In this document: in pieces, positions 46,528-55,074 of the stretch
How positions within the stretch are numbered: position 1 is the first letter of the stretch
Layout of the letters: each line of letters opens with the position of its first letter
NCBI RefSeq assembly: GCF_007002745.1
Contig: NZ_SGNY01000002.1
Coordinates: forward strand, 1-64,000
DNA from: Martinezella rhizogenes
GTDB taxonomy: Bacteria; Pseudomonadota; Alphaproteobacteria; Rhizobiales; Rhizobiaceae
Direction: 5' to 3'
Length of the DNA: 64,000 nt
Program-made: the position numbers and the translations under genes
The notes under the pieces: model-generated
Seen by the model: only the letters and a program-made list of their open reading frames with translations
Told to the model about the DNA's origin: nothing
Database searches by the model: none

Positions 46528-49371
46528 TTATCCCGCCTCGTTCACCCGCTGCATGGCGGTCTTCAGGCTTGTCAGCTGCACCTCGAGTTCCGCCTTGCGT
46601 TCGCGTTCAGTGGCCACAACCTCCGGATCGGCATTGGCCACGAATTTTTCGTTCGAGAGCTTCTTGTCGATACGTTCCATTTCCGCATCCACCTTGCCGA
46701 TCGCCTTTTCAAGGCGGGCCTTCTCAGCTGAGAGATCGACAAGGTTGCCGAGCGGCAGGCAGACCGTGGCTTCACCGATGATGATCTGGGCCGAACCCTT
46801 CGGCGCGACATCACCACCGCGGATTTCATCGGCCCGCGCTAAGCGCCGGATGGCGGCGGCGTGGCGATCAAGCCGCGCTTCAGTGGAAGTGTTGGCGCCG
46901 ACGACCACCAGCGACGCTGTCGCACCTGGCGGCACATTCATCTCGGCGCGTGTGGAGCGGATGCCCGATACGAGATCGATCAGCCAGTTGATTTCCGCAG
47001 CCGAAGCGTCGTCGCGGAATTCCGGCACCGGCCAGTCGGTGAGGCAGAGCAGATCATCACGCTCCTCGCCCTCGCCGGCCGTATGCGCCCACAGCTCTTC
47101 CGTCATGAACGGCATGAAGGGATGCAGCAGCTTGTAGATCTCATCCAGAACATAGGCCGCACAGGCCTGCGATTCTGTCTTCGCCTTTTCATCTTCGCCA
47201 CCGAAGACCGGCTTCAGCAGTTCCAGATACCAGTCGCAGAACTGGTTCCAGACGAAACGGTAGAGAATGCCGGAGGCATCATTGAAACGGAAATTCTCAA
47301 GCGAAGCCGTCACGTCGCGTGCCGTATTGGCAAGCTCGGTCAGTATCCAGCGGTTGATCGTCAGCGAGGCGGTTTCTGGCAGGAAGTGCGGATCGCGCTT
47401 CACGCCGTTCATCTCGGCAAAACGCGTGGCGTTCCACAGCTTGGTGCCGAAGTTGCGGTAACCGGCGATACGCGCGGGATCGAGCTTAACGTCGCGGCCC
47501 TGCGCCGCCATGATGGCGAGCGTGAAACGCAGCGCATCGGCGCCATATTCGTCGATCAGTTCCAAGGGATCGATGACGTTGCCCTTGGACTTCGACATCT
47601 TCTGGCCGTTCTTGTCGCGAACCAGCGCGTGAATATAGACCGTGCTGAACGGCTCAACCGGGTTGCCGGCGTCGTCCTTCATGAAATGCAGGCCCATCTG
47701 CATCATGCGCACCACCCAGAACGGGATGATGTCAAAGCCGGTGACGAGCACATTGGTCGGGTAATAACGCGCCAGTTCCGGCGTCTCTTCCGGCCAGCCC
47801 AGCGTCGAGAACGGCCAGAGCGCCGACGAGAACCAGGTGTCGAGCACGTCTTCGTCGCGGGTCAGGATTTCGCCCGGCTTGAAGTTCTCAAGCTTCTCCT
47901 CGACCCAGGCCTTCCATGGGCCTTCATGGGCGATGTAATGCTGGATGGCCGCCTGCAGCGCCTCTTCCTCGGTCTTTTCGACGAAGACCTGCCCATCCGG
48001 GCCGTACCATGCGGGAATCTGGTGTCCCCACCACAATTGCCGCGAGATACACCAGGGCTGGATGTTCTCCATCCACTGGAAATAGGTGTTTTCCCAGTTC
48101 TTCGGCACGAAATTGGTGCGGCCTTCACGAACCGAGGCAATCGCCGGCTGGGCCAGCGTCTTGTTGTCCACCCACCATTGATCGGTCAGACGCGGCTCAA
48201 TCGGCACGCCGCCACGGTCGCCATGCGGCACGACGTGCTTGTGCGGCTCGATCTTGTCGAGCAGACCGGCTTCCTCGAAGATTTCGACGATGACCTTGCG
48301 CGCAAAGAAGCGGTCCTGTCCTTCCAGGCGATCCCATGCGCCATGCAGGGCGGCCGGATGACTAAGGCCCTCGAGGAAATCCTCATTCTCCTTGATGGAG
48401 ATGGTGCCATCGATATTCATGACGTTGATGGCGCGCAGGCCACAGCGCTTGCCGACCTCGAAGTCGTTGAAATCATGCGCGGGCGTGATCTTGACTGCGC
48501 CGGTGCCGGCCGTCGGATCGGCATAGTCGTCGGCAACGATCGGAATCTTGCGGCCGACGATCGGCAGGATGACATGCTTGCCGACAATGCCCTTGTAACG
48601 CTCGTCTTCCGGGTTAACCGCAACACCGGTATCGCCGAGCATCGTTTCGGGACGGGTCGTGGCGACGACGATGTAGTCGCGGGTTTCGAACTCGGTGGGC
48701 TTGCCCTCCTCGTCGAAGGCGACCGGATGTTGGTAGGTCACGCCCTTTTCCAGCGGATAACGGAAGTGCCAGAGATTGCCCTTCATCTCGATCTGCTCGA
48801 CTTCCATGTCGGAAATCGCGGTCTGCAGCTTGGGGTCCCAGTTGACGAGACGCTTGTCCTTGTAGATCAGGTTCTGCTTGTAGAGCGTGACGAAGACTTC
48901 GAGGACAGCCTCGGAGAGACCCTCGTCCATGGTGAAGCGCTCGCGCGACCAGTCACAGGATGCGCCGAGGCGTTTCAGCTGGTTGAAGATCAAGCCACCG
49001 GATTCGGCCTTCCATTCCCAGACCTTCTCCACGAAGGCCTCACGGCCCATGTCGCGGCGGCCCGGAAGCTGCTGTTCCATCAGCTTGCGCTCCACAACCA
49101 TCTGGGTGGCGATGCCGGCATGGTCCATGCCCGGCTGCCACAGCACATCCTTGCCGCGCATGCGCTCGAAGCGGACCAATATGTCCTGCAGCGTGTTGTT
49201 GAGCGCATGGCCCATATGCAGGGAGCCCGTCACATTCGGCGGCGGGATGACGATGGTGAAGGTTTCCGCGCCCGGCTTGGCGTTGGCGCCGGCACGAAAA
49301 GCATTCGCCTCGTCCCATGCTTTGGCGATCTTCGGTTCGACGGCTGCGGAATCGTAGGTCTTCTCGAGCAT
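46528..49371 (-). CDS. valS: Valyl-tRNA synthetase
   Basis: 947 residues. Class I HIGH motif as PPPNVTGSLHMGHALN (about residues 41-56) and KMSKS as GQKMSKSKGNVIDPLE (about 565). The large CP1 editing domain with the FPLEKG- and TTRPETMLGDT-type motifs lies between, and a C-terminal coiled coil (SAEKARLEKAIGKVDAEMER) ends the protein. It attaches valine to tRNA-Val and hydrolyses threonyl-tRNA-Val. It has its own terminator; popZ lies upstream in the same direction. Confidence 0.97.
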   Translation of the reverse strand: MLEKTYDSAAVEPKIAKAWDEANAFRAGANAKPGAETFTIVIPPPNVTGSLHMGHALNNTLQDILVRFERMRGKDVLWQPGMDHAGIATQMVVERKLMEQQLPGRRDMGREAFVEKVWEWKAESGGLIFNQLKRLGASCDWSRERFTMDEGLSEAVLEVFVTLYKQNLIYKDKRLVNWDPKLQTAISDMEVEQIEMKGNLWHFRYPLEKGVTYQHPVAFDEEGKPTEFETRDYIVVATTRPETMLGDTGVAVNPEDERYKGIVGKHVILPIVGRKIPIVADDYADPTAGTGAVKITPAHDFNDFEVGKRCGLRAINVMNIDGTISIKENEDFLEGLSHPAALHGAWDRLEGQDRFFARKVIVEIFEEAGLLDKIEPHKHVVPHGDRGGVPIEPRLTDQWWVDNKTLAQPAIASVREGRTNFVPKNWENTYFQWMENIQPWCISRQLWWGHQIPAWYGPDGQVFVEKTEEEALQAAIQHYIAHEGPWKAWVEEKLENFKPGEILTRDEDVLDTWFSSALWPFSTLGWPEETPELARYYPTNVLVTGFDIIPFWVVRMMQMGLHFMKDDAGNPVEPFSTVYIHALVRDKNGQKMSKSKGNVIDPLELIDEYGADALRFTLAIMAAQGRDVKLDPARIAGYRNFGTKLWNATRFAEMNGVKRDPHFLPETASLTINRWILTELANTARDVTASLENFRFNDASGILYRFVWNQFCDWYLELLKPVFGGEDEKAKTESQACAAYVLDEIYKLLHPFMPFMTEELWAHTAGEGEERDDLLCLTDWPVPEFRDDASAAEINWLIDLVSGIRSTRAEMNVPPGATASLVVVGANTSTEARLDRHAAAIRRLARADEIRGGDVAPKGSAQIIIGEATVCLPLGNLVDLSAEKARLEKAIGKVDAEMERIDKKLSNEKFVANADPEVVATERERKAELEVQLTSLKTAMQRVNEAG

Positions 49372-49515
49372 TTCCTGACCTGAATTTTAGAGTTCTTGTG
49401 TGGATTTTTTAAATAAGGATGGATGGTCGAGAGTCAACAGAAACCGACCCGCTTAAGCCGCCGATTGGGCGACCCTGCATATGACTATGCCCCGATAACG
49501 CCTTCATCTTCAACA

Positions 49516-49544
49516 AAAAAGCCGCCCCGATGCCGGAGCGGCCC
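49516..49544 (-). terminator. Terminator of popZ
   Basis: GCCGCCCCG pairs with CGGAGCGGC (one mismatch) around a short loop; on the minus strand it leads into CTTTTTTG. Confidence 0.75.
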
Positions 49545-49592
49545 CTGTTTCGTCATGGCCCGGCGCATTTGCGACAGGCGACCGCAGAGAAC

Positions 49593-50552
49593 TTAACGGC
49601 GCGAACCGCGTGCGACGCGCTCGATTTCCTCGCGCACGAGACGCTCCACCAAAGTCGGCAGATTGTCTTCCAGCCAGTCCTGCAACATCGGGCGCAGCAT
49701 CTCGGCAGCCAGATCCTCGATCGAGCGGCGCTCGACGCCATCGAACACATCAGCAAGTTCGCTGAAGGAACGGGCGATCTGGGCACCGGCGGCAGCGGAA
49801 ATGAGATTGAGCGACAAAGCGCTCTCAGCTTCCACCTCGGGCTCGGCCAGATCGAATTTCGGCATCTCGACGGCCGGCTGGTGCACTTCGATTTCAAAAT
49901 GCTCCTTGGGGAGCGGCGTCTCGATCGCGCCACGCAACGCAAGCTGCTCAAAAGGGTTCTCGGCAAAAGGCGCATTTTCGATGGCAGCGGCGGCGGCGCG
50001 ATCCTCGGTAGCGAAAGGCACGGGCTGTTCGCTGGCAGCAGCAGCGGTTGCCGCCATCAGCGGCCGCACATCCGTCGGACGCTGCGGCGCCGGACGTTCA
50101 GCCGGTATTACGCTCGGGGAAGATGCGGCGGGCGCAGCCGGTGCGGGCTCTGTAGCGCCACGCTGCGCCTGCGCTGCAAATGCCTGTGGCCCCATCGCGG
50201 CGTTACGGTCGGCGGCGGCGCGAACACGGGCTGCAACGTCGGCCAGCGACATGGTCTTCTCGGCAGAGATTTCCGGCTGTTCCGGCATCGGCCTTTCGGA
50301 AGCCGGCGAATAATCCTGCGCAGGCCGCGCACCATAGGCCTGGTTTGCGGCGGGAGGAACGCGGGCCGGCGGGCTGACGGGCTCCGTCACGAAGGCCGCT
50401 TCACCGGCGGCATCGTCTTCATCGTCATAGACCGGCGGCAACTGTCTGGAAAACGCACCGGCAGGTCCCGGCTCGTTGCTCTCGATGATCCGGCGTATCG
50501 ACGCCAGAATCTCTTCCATGGACGGTTCACGCGCTACGCTTGGCTGAGCCAT
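49593..50552 (-). CDS. popZ: Polar organizing protein Z family (DUF2497)
   Basis: 319 residues. The N-terminus has the diagnostic SMEEILASIRRIIESNEPG (about residues 10-28). A long acidic Pro/Ala-rich middle is followed by a C-terminal helical module with an SLNLISAAAGAQIARSFSEL-type segment and LAAEMLRPMLQDWLEDNLP, which in PopZ drives oligomerisation. PopZ forms a polar scaffold that anchors chromosome origins; in Agrobacterium it marks the growing pole and is required for normal division. The family order (valS-DUF2497) is typical. The Shine-Dalgarno sequence is modest. Confidence 0.9.
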   Translation of the reverse strand: MAQPSVAREPSMEEILASIRRIIESNEPGPAGAFSRQLPPVYDDEDDAAGEAAFVTEPVSPPARVPPAANQAYGARPAQDYSPASERPMPEQPEISAEKTMSLADVAARVRAAADRNAAMGPQAFAAQAQRGATEPAPAAPAASSPSVIPAERPAPQRPTDVRPLMAATAAAASEQPVPFATEDRAAAAAIENAPFAENPFEQLALRGAIETPLPKEHFEIEVHQPAVEMPKFDLAEPEVEAESALSLNLISAAAGAQIARSFSELADVFDGVERRSIEDLAAEMLRPMLQDWLEDNLPTLVERLVREEIERVARGSRR

Positions 50553-50962
50553 ATCAATCCCCGGTTTCCACTCTTGAGCGCGCAGGCCGTATCCCTCTGG
50601 ATACCGGACATGGCGCTTCGCACCTGTTCAATTCTTACATCGCGTCCGTGACAGCCGAAGCTGGCTGCCGCGCCGATGTTCTGAAACATGTTCGGACAAA
50701 ACCGCCGGGCGTTTTTGCCGTCCCTGTCGCAGGGTCATGCGGGGCAGAAATACGCACACCCCGAATCACCCTTAGTCTAGGGCAGCATGATCAGGAACTA
50801 AATCACTGATTCGACAAGTTTCACGGTGATGCACAGCTTTGTGAGAACAGGCTGTCAAGGCACCGCCGCGGACAAGCGGGGCGCAGCATACAGGCCCCGC
50901 AAAAACAAACGCCGGGGCGGAAGGTCCACCCCGGCGTAACCGGCAACGAATATATCGATGGA
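50553..50962. other. Gap between popZ and the second pcm-like gene
   Basis: About 410 bases without a credible gene. It holds the terminator of the pcm-like gene at 50899-50936 and, nearer popZ, two GANTC sites (50763-50767 and 50808-50812), which would be CcrM methylation sites if that enzyme is present. From memory, tolC occupies this slot in other Rhizobium relatives; no trace was seen here. Confidence 0.5.
50899..50936 (-). terminator. Terminator of the second pcm-like gene
   Basis: A perfect eight-base-pair stem CGCCGGGG/CCCCGGCG with an 11-base loop. On the minus strand it is followed by TTTGTTTTTG. Confidence 0.85.
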
Positions 50963-51634
50963 TCAGAAAACGAATTCTGCCGCCTTGGCAAAACCGGGCA
51001 GAGGCTTGATGGAGGCGTTGAAGGAGCTTGCAGCCGATGTGCTGTTGCCATCACGGCGATAGACGGTGGCCTTTGCGGCGTTGCCATATCCGACAACAAC
51101 GACCAGACGTCCGCCGTCGCGCAGCTGGTCGGTCAGCGCCGCCGGCACTTCCTCGACGGAACCGTTGACGAAAACCAGATCATAGGGCGCTTCGCTTGCA
51201 TAACCCTTTTCAAGATCGCCGGTCACGACAGCGACATTGTCATATCCGAGCGATGCCAGCGTCTCGGTTGCCTGTGCCGCCAGCGCTTCGTCACATTCAA
51301 GTGACACCACCGAACCGGCCAGCTGGGAAAGGATGGCTGCCGCATAACCGGAACCACCACCGACTTCCAGCACCACATCGTCCTTGGAGACGGCGGCAAG
51401 CTGCAGCAGTTTCGCCAGCGGCGAAGCCTTCATGACATAGCGCGCAGGGCGGCCGTCGCGGGCCGGACAGATCTGCATATCCTCATCCGCATAGGCAATC
51501 TGCCGCACGCCCGCCGGCACGAAAGCCTCGCGCGGCACGCTCAAAAACGCCTTCAGCACCGAATGCGAAGTCACGTCAGTCGTGCGCAGCTGGCTGTCGA
51601 CCATATTGGCGCGCGCGGTTTCGAAATCCATCAT
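50963..51634 (-). CDS. Protein-L-isoaspartate O-methyltransferase family protein
   Basis: 223 residues. It resembles Pcm but lacks the usual early TIPIDCGA substrate loop; instead it starts MMDFETARANMVDSQLRTTD, as in the group normally beside tolC in rhizobia. SAM motif I is DVVLEVGGGSGYAAAILSQLAG (about residues 78-99), where the normal [10 protein letters not shown] has lost its threonine. Its substrate may therefore not be isoaspartyl protein. It has its own terminator downstream and a promoter region next to tRNA-Cys. Confidence 0.85.
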   Translation of the reverse strand: MMDFETARANMVDSQLRTTDVTSHSVLKAFLSVPREAFVPAGVRQIAYADEDMQICPARDGRPARYVMKASPLAKLLQLAAVSKDDVVLEVGGGSGYAAAILSQLAGSVVSLECDEALAAQATETLASLGYDNVAVVTGDLEKGYASEAPYDLVFVNGSVEEVPAALTDQLRDGGRLVVVVGYGNAAKATVYRRDGNSTSAASSFNASIKPLPGFAKAAEFVF

Positions 51635-51878
51635 GTCCTTATCGCCTCAATTTCACGGATGCCGGTCGGGAAGCCTCGGCTCCAAAAGCTCAAAACGGCG
51701 CGGGTTTCCCCTCACCTTTGGATAATCTCATAATTGCCAAGGCGCGCGCTTTCAAGCGTGGTGAGTGGGATGTGCGGGAAAAAGCGAAATGACGGGGATT
51801 TTTTAAAACAGCAAAGGCGGTCAATCACCGCAAAGCGGGAGATATGCTCAAGACAACATTTGCTATTTGTGGAAATTT

Positions 51879-51952
51879 TGGAGGCCTCGCCCGGAATTGA
51901 ACCGGGGTACAAGGATTTGCAGTCCTCTGCGTCACCACTCCGCCACGAGGCC
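51879..51952 (-). tRNA. tRNA-Cys (anticodon GCA)
   Basis: 74 bases including an encoded CCA. The acceptor arms GGCCTCG and CGAGGCC pair fully, the discriminator base is U (a cysteine identity element), and the anticodon loop reads CTGCAAA. The T arm has the standard GGTTCAATTCC loop. Transcribed leftward. Confidence 0.96.
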
Positions 51953-52130
51953 TCACACGCTCTTCATTCGAGCGATGGCGGGCATTTAGAACGAATCCAT
52001 TTTGGGCGCAAGAGGGTTCGTTCCGAATGTGGTGTTTTTTCAGACCTCATAGGCGCCATGCAGCCGCCCACGGTCTAAGGGGTTAAGATTGCGTGCTTTT
52101 TCGTATCTTCCTCATATTCCAGAAGAAACA

Positions 52131-52166
52131 ACGCCCGCATCCGCCGCAATTGCGGCAGTGCGGGCG
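52131..52166 (-). terminator. Terminator of the DUF3309 gene
   Basis: A two-part hairpin: outer CGCCCGC/GCGGGCG and inner GCCGC/GCGGC. The minus strand then reads TTGTTTCTT. Confidence 0.65.
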
Positions 52167-52191
52167 GTGGCTCAGTCCCAAGGGTGGTCGA

Positions 52192-52344
52192 TCAAATCCG
52201 CCCAATCAGAACCAGGATCAGGACGATAACCAGAACCAGTCCGAGACCGCCCGACGGGCCATAACCGTAATTATGGTAACCCCAGCTGGGCAGCGCGCCG
52301 ATCAGGAACAGAATAAGCAGGATGACGAGGATGGTGCCGAGCAT
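52192..52344 (-). CDS. DUF3309 small membrane protein (50 aa)
   Basis: It encodes MLGTILVILLILFLIGALPS and then WGYHNYGYGPSGGLGLVLVI before a second helix ending LIGRI. Two hydrophobic helices with the Tyr/Gly-rich PSWGYHNYGYGPSGG turn are the hallmark of DUF3309. GGAGGG precedes the ATG by about six bases. The family is widespread in Alphaproteobacteria, with no known biochemical role; some members are stress-induced. Confidence 0.85.
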   Translation of the reverse strand: MLGTILVILLILFLIGALPSWGYHNYGYGPSGGLGLVLVIVLILVLIGRI

Positions 52345-52872
52345 GTTTAACCCTCCGCTATTGGCATGTGTTGTGCCTGATTCAATGACGCAGCATGAAA
52401 AAGGTTCCCTTCAGTTTCCGCGCTGTGGCCTGCTTCCCAAAAAGCATCGTAGCCGTTTCAACGGGTTAAAGCGCTATCTGCGATGAGCCCGTGTCTGCTT
52501 CCGTTGGCTGAAATAATTTGCCGGATAAACGTCTTCGCCCGCAGGCATTGAAAGGGCGCGGGTCTCGAGGCCAAACGTCGGGGGCTTCGATGACCGGCGA
52601 TGGCAGCGATTTATTCGTGGTAATTTTTCGGCCTATGTCCATTGGTGGTTATTCGTTATACTATAACAAGTCCCCCGTACCCTGAAACTGGCGGGAGACA
52701 GAGAGATCTGGCATCACTGGCAGTGCGCCAGATCTCTCCCGCCCTCCCCGGCAAGCCACAAATCTCCCCCTTGAGGCACACGGATATTTTACTGGTGGTG
52801 ACAGGCGCTTCTCTTGCCTTGCCGGTTTCACTCCGGCTAGACCCCGGACCGGGAGGGAGAAACGAGAATCAT
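52345..52872. other. Intergenic region with a long compound hairpin
   Basis: About 530 bases. The only notable structure is at 52690-52743 (listed separately). A plus-strand reading frame covers its right part but lacks a ribosome site before 52873. Confidence 0.5.
52690..52743. repeat. Compound inverted repeat with 17-bp stem
   Basis: The right arm GCCAGATCTCTCCCGCC (52727-52743) is complementary to GGCGGGAGA (52690-52698) plus GATCTGGC (52705-52712), with a six-base bulge CAGAGA. The loop carries a CACTG-gCAGTG-type palindrome. No T-run follows, so it is not a typical terminator. Confidence 0.75.
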
Positions 52873-52977
52873 ATGTCCGGTTTTGCGAACCTCATCCCGC
52901 TTTTCATCTTTGGCCTCCTCGTCTACGCTTTCTTCCGCTGGGTCGCGCGCGACATTCAGAATCCGAAAAGCAAATAG
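52873..52977 (+). CDS. Tiny single-helix membrane protein (34 aa)
   Basis: The reading frame gives MSGFANLIPLFIFGLLVYAF followed by FRWVARDIQNPKSK: one transmembrane helix and a basic cytoplasmic tail. The Shine-Dalgarno sequence (GGGAGG) is about 15 bases upstream, longer than ideal; ACGAGA is closer. Function unknown. It precedes a lipoprotein gene. Confidence 0.5.
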   Translation: MSGFANLIPLFIFGLLVYAFFRWVARDIQNPKSK

Positions 52978-53063
52978 ACAGGACGAATAATCCTTGATCT
53001 TCTTGCCCGCCGGGAACCGCTGCGCCTCCATATCGTTTTCGCAGACGCACTTCGGAGGACAGG

Positions 53064-53369
53064 ATGAAAACGCTCCTATCATCGGCCACTATCGCGCTGC
53101 CACTGGTGCTGGCGGGATGCACCACGGTCGGACCGCCCCCCTATACTGGACCGGCACCCAATGTCGCACCGATCCCCGGCAGCATTACCTATAGAGGCCA
53201 GCCGCGCACCAAGCTGACGAAATCGCCGATCGGCAGCACCTTCAGCCACGAATTCCGTATCGATGGCAGCACAAGGGCGGTGGAAACCTACCGGATCGCG
53301 CCCGACCGCTCGCTGGAACTCATCGACCGGCGCATCATTCGCGACTGGCTGTTCGGACGCGACGACTGA
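53064..53369 (+). CDS. Small putative lipoprotein (101 aa)
   Basis: The signal peptide ends in the lipobox LVLAGCTTVG (cysteine at about 19). The mature part has a Pro/Gly-rich linker, then TFSHEFRIDGSTRAVETYRI, which looks like a small beta fold. GGAGGAC precedes the ATG. No family assigned; it is expected in the inner or outer membrane leaflet facing the periplasm. Confidence 0.7.
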   Translation: MKTLLSSATIALPLVLAGCTTVGPPPYTGPAPNVAPIPGSITYRGQPRTKLTKSPIGSTFSHEFRIDGSTRAVETYRIAPDRSLELIDRRIIRDWLFGRDD

Positions 53370-53452
53370 CCGCACCACAGCCGGGCCGAAACGGATTGCG
53401 CATTCAGGCCGCTTCGGTTAGAGCCCGGCACGACAAACAATACGGATAGGCG

Positions 53453-53698
53453 ATGAACACGCGCTGGCAAAAACCCGTCCTGATCGCGTTTGAAACGCCG
53501 GGCGAATATACGAGCATCGAAACCACGCAGGCAGCCTCCTGGGCGCTGATCGAAGATTGGCCGATCGAAGATGGCGATGCGCTGGACAAGGCGCTGCTCA
53601 TCTGCGCCGCCGTTGATGCCGGGCGGAAAAAGCCGGAAGATGCGCGCAAGGCTTTCCTCGCCGCCGCCATCGAAGCGGGCCTTGATTTCAAGGCCTGA
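53453..53698 (+). CDS. DUF982 protein (81 aa)
   Basis: MNTRWQKPVLIAFETPGEYT at the start and SWALIEDWPIEDGDALDKAL in the middle, with a lysine/alanine helix at the end, are the DUF982 pattern, common and multi-copy in rhizobia and Agrobacterium. Function unknown. It lies between a lipoprotein gene and a tiny membrane-protein gene. Confidence 0.82.
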   Translation: MNTRWQKPVLIAFETPGEYTSIETTQAASWALIEDWPIEDGDALDKALLICAAVDAGRKKPEDARKAFLAAAIEAGLDFKA

Positions 53699-53785
53699 CG
53701 GGAACTGGCTCGCCTGCCGCAGGACAATGCGATGTGCCCTGCGGCGCTGAAATTTCAAGACAACAGGTTGGATGGATAAAAACCG

Positions 53786-53893
53786 ATGGAAGCTTCCGGA
53801 AACATGAAAAAAGCCCTGTTCATCTTTCTTCTCTCCTGCCTCGCAATCGGCCTCATCGGCCATCTCGTCGTCGCCTTCGTCGTCACGGGCTGA
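53786..53893 (+). CDS. Tiny membrane protein (35 aa)
   Basis: Starts MEASGNMKKALFIFLLSCLA and continues with one hydrophobic helix to VVTG. A second possible start is the internal MKKALF. The site GGATGGATAA is modest. Unknown function. Confidence 0.4.
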   Translation: MEASGNMKKALFIFLLSCLAIGLIGHLVVAFVVTG

Positions 53894-54021
53894 AGTGTCC
53901 AGATCGCCTTATCCACACGCGGAATGGCAAGGCATTAAAAATCTCTAAATTTCATTCTTCTGTTATGGAACCGCAATAGGCTCTGTCCGTTCTCTTTTCG
54001 CCCGACACAAGGAGGATTGAA

Positions 54022-54111
54022 ATGCGTGACGGATTGAACGGTTTTCTAGAAATCTCGATGCTCGGCTTCGTGGTCGCAAGCTGCCTTTTCATGGTCAACC
54101 TGCCGATCTGA
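54022..54111 (+). CDS. Tiny membrane protein (29 aa)
   Basis: Preceded by a near-perfect Shine-Dalgarno sequence (AAGGAGG, six bases before the ATG). The product MRDGLNGFLEISMLGFVVAS continues to FMVNLPI and forms a single helix. A bidirectional terminator follows. The strong ribosome site argues that this is a real gene despite its size. Confidence 0.6.
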   Translation: MRDGLNGFLEISMLGFVVASCLFMVNLPI

Positions 54112-54163
54112 CCCGCCTCAAAAAATCCTTTCCCAGGGGGCCGGCGATTAAAAATGCAGGAAC

Positions 54164-54197
54164 AGAAAATGCGGCCTTTTGGGCCGCATTCTTTTTC
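54164..54197. terminator. Bidirectional terminator between a tiny gene and wrbA
   Basis: A nine-base-pair stem AATGCGGCC/GGCCGCATT with a five-base loop; CTTTTT follows on the plus strand and TTTTC on the minus strand. The two genes converge here. Confidence 0.85.
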
Positions 54198-54212
54198 AAA
54201 GAACCGTGAAAA

Positions 54213-54812
54213 TCAGGCAGAGAGCTTGGCAGCGATTTTTGCCACATGCGCGCCCTGGAAGCGTGCGCCTTCGAGTTCGATTTCGGAAGGCTGGCGCGAG
54301 CCGTCGCCATCGGTGATGGTGGAAGCACCATAGGGCGAACCGCCCTTGATTTCATCGACGCCCATCTGGCCCTGGAAAGCATAGGGCAGACCGACAACGG
54401 CCATGCCGTGATGCAGGAAGGTGGGAATGAAACCGAGAATGGTCGATTCCTGACCGCCATGCTGGGTCGCGGAAGAGGTAAAGGCCGAGCCAACCTTGCC
54501 GACCAGCTTGCCGTTGAACCACAGACCGCCGGTCTGATCCCAGAAATTGCGCATCTGCGAGGCAACCGTGCCGAAGCGCGTGCCGGCGCCGACGATGATG
54601 GCGTCGTATTCGGCCAGTTCTTCCACCGTCGCCACCGGGGCCGACTGATCCATCTTGAAATGGGAGGCCTTGGCGACCTCTTCCGGCACCAGTTCGGGAA
54701 CGCGCTTCACCACGGCTTCCGCGCCGGTGGACTTGACGCCTTCGGCGACCGCATAGGCCATCGTCTCGATATGGCCGTAAGCGGAGTAATAAAGTACCAA
54801 AACCTTCGTCAT
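54213..54812 (-). CDS. wrbA: NAD(P)H:quinone oxidoreductase, type IV
   Basis: 199 residues from [20 protein letters not shown], the normal N-terminus; the frame runs 51 codons further upstream without family likeness, although [12 protein letters not shown] there is a possible alternative start. A flavodoxin-like FMN protein that reduces quinones by two electrons and protects against redox cycling. [12 protein letters not shown] (phosphate loop), [24 protein letters not shown] and [15 protein letters not shown] are the WrbA signatures. Confidence 0.94.
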   Translation of the reverse strand: MTKVLVLYYSAYGHIETMAYAVAEGVKSTGAEAVVKRVPELVPEEVAKASHFKMDQSAPVATVEELAEYDAIIVGAGTRFGTVASQMRNFWDQTGGLWFNGKLVGKVGSAFTSSATQHGGQESTILGFIPTFLHHGMAVVGLPYAFQGQMGVDEIKGGSPYGASTITDGDGSRQPSEIELEGARFQGAHVAKIAAKLSA

Positions 54813-55074
54813 TCTCTTTGTTTCCTTTGCTGGAATTTTTTCCGGCGTACCGGCCAGAAGCTTTTTCAAAAACTGGATGATCATCGGCGTTGACCCGTCA
54901 AATGTATGTGACGAAAACCTAGCCCACGGCCCCTCCTCCCGCCAGCCGGGGATTGGCATACGCACTGTTCACCATGAGTGAACGGAAAACCGGAATGTCA
55001 ACCATTTACAAAAGGACATTTTTTCAAAACTGCTTTGCATTCATCGGGAGCAGGGCTAACGTCAGGGGAAACAG

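Noticed and set aside
46861..49383. An 840-codon open frame on the plus strand
   Set aside because: Antisense to valS, without recognisable domains.
50540..50809. An 89-codon plus-strand frame across the popZ start
   Set aside because: It overlaps the popZ N-terminus in antisense and has no supporting site.
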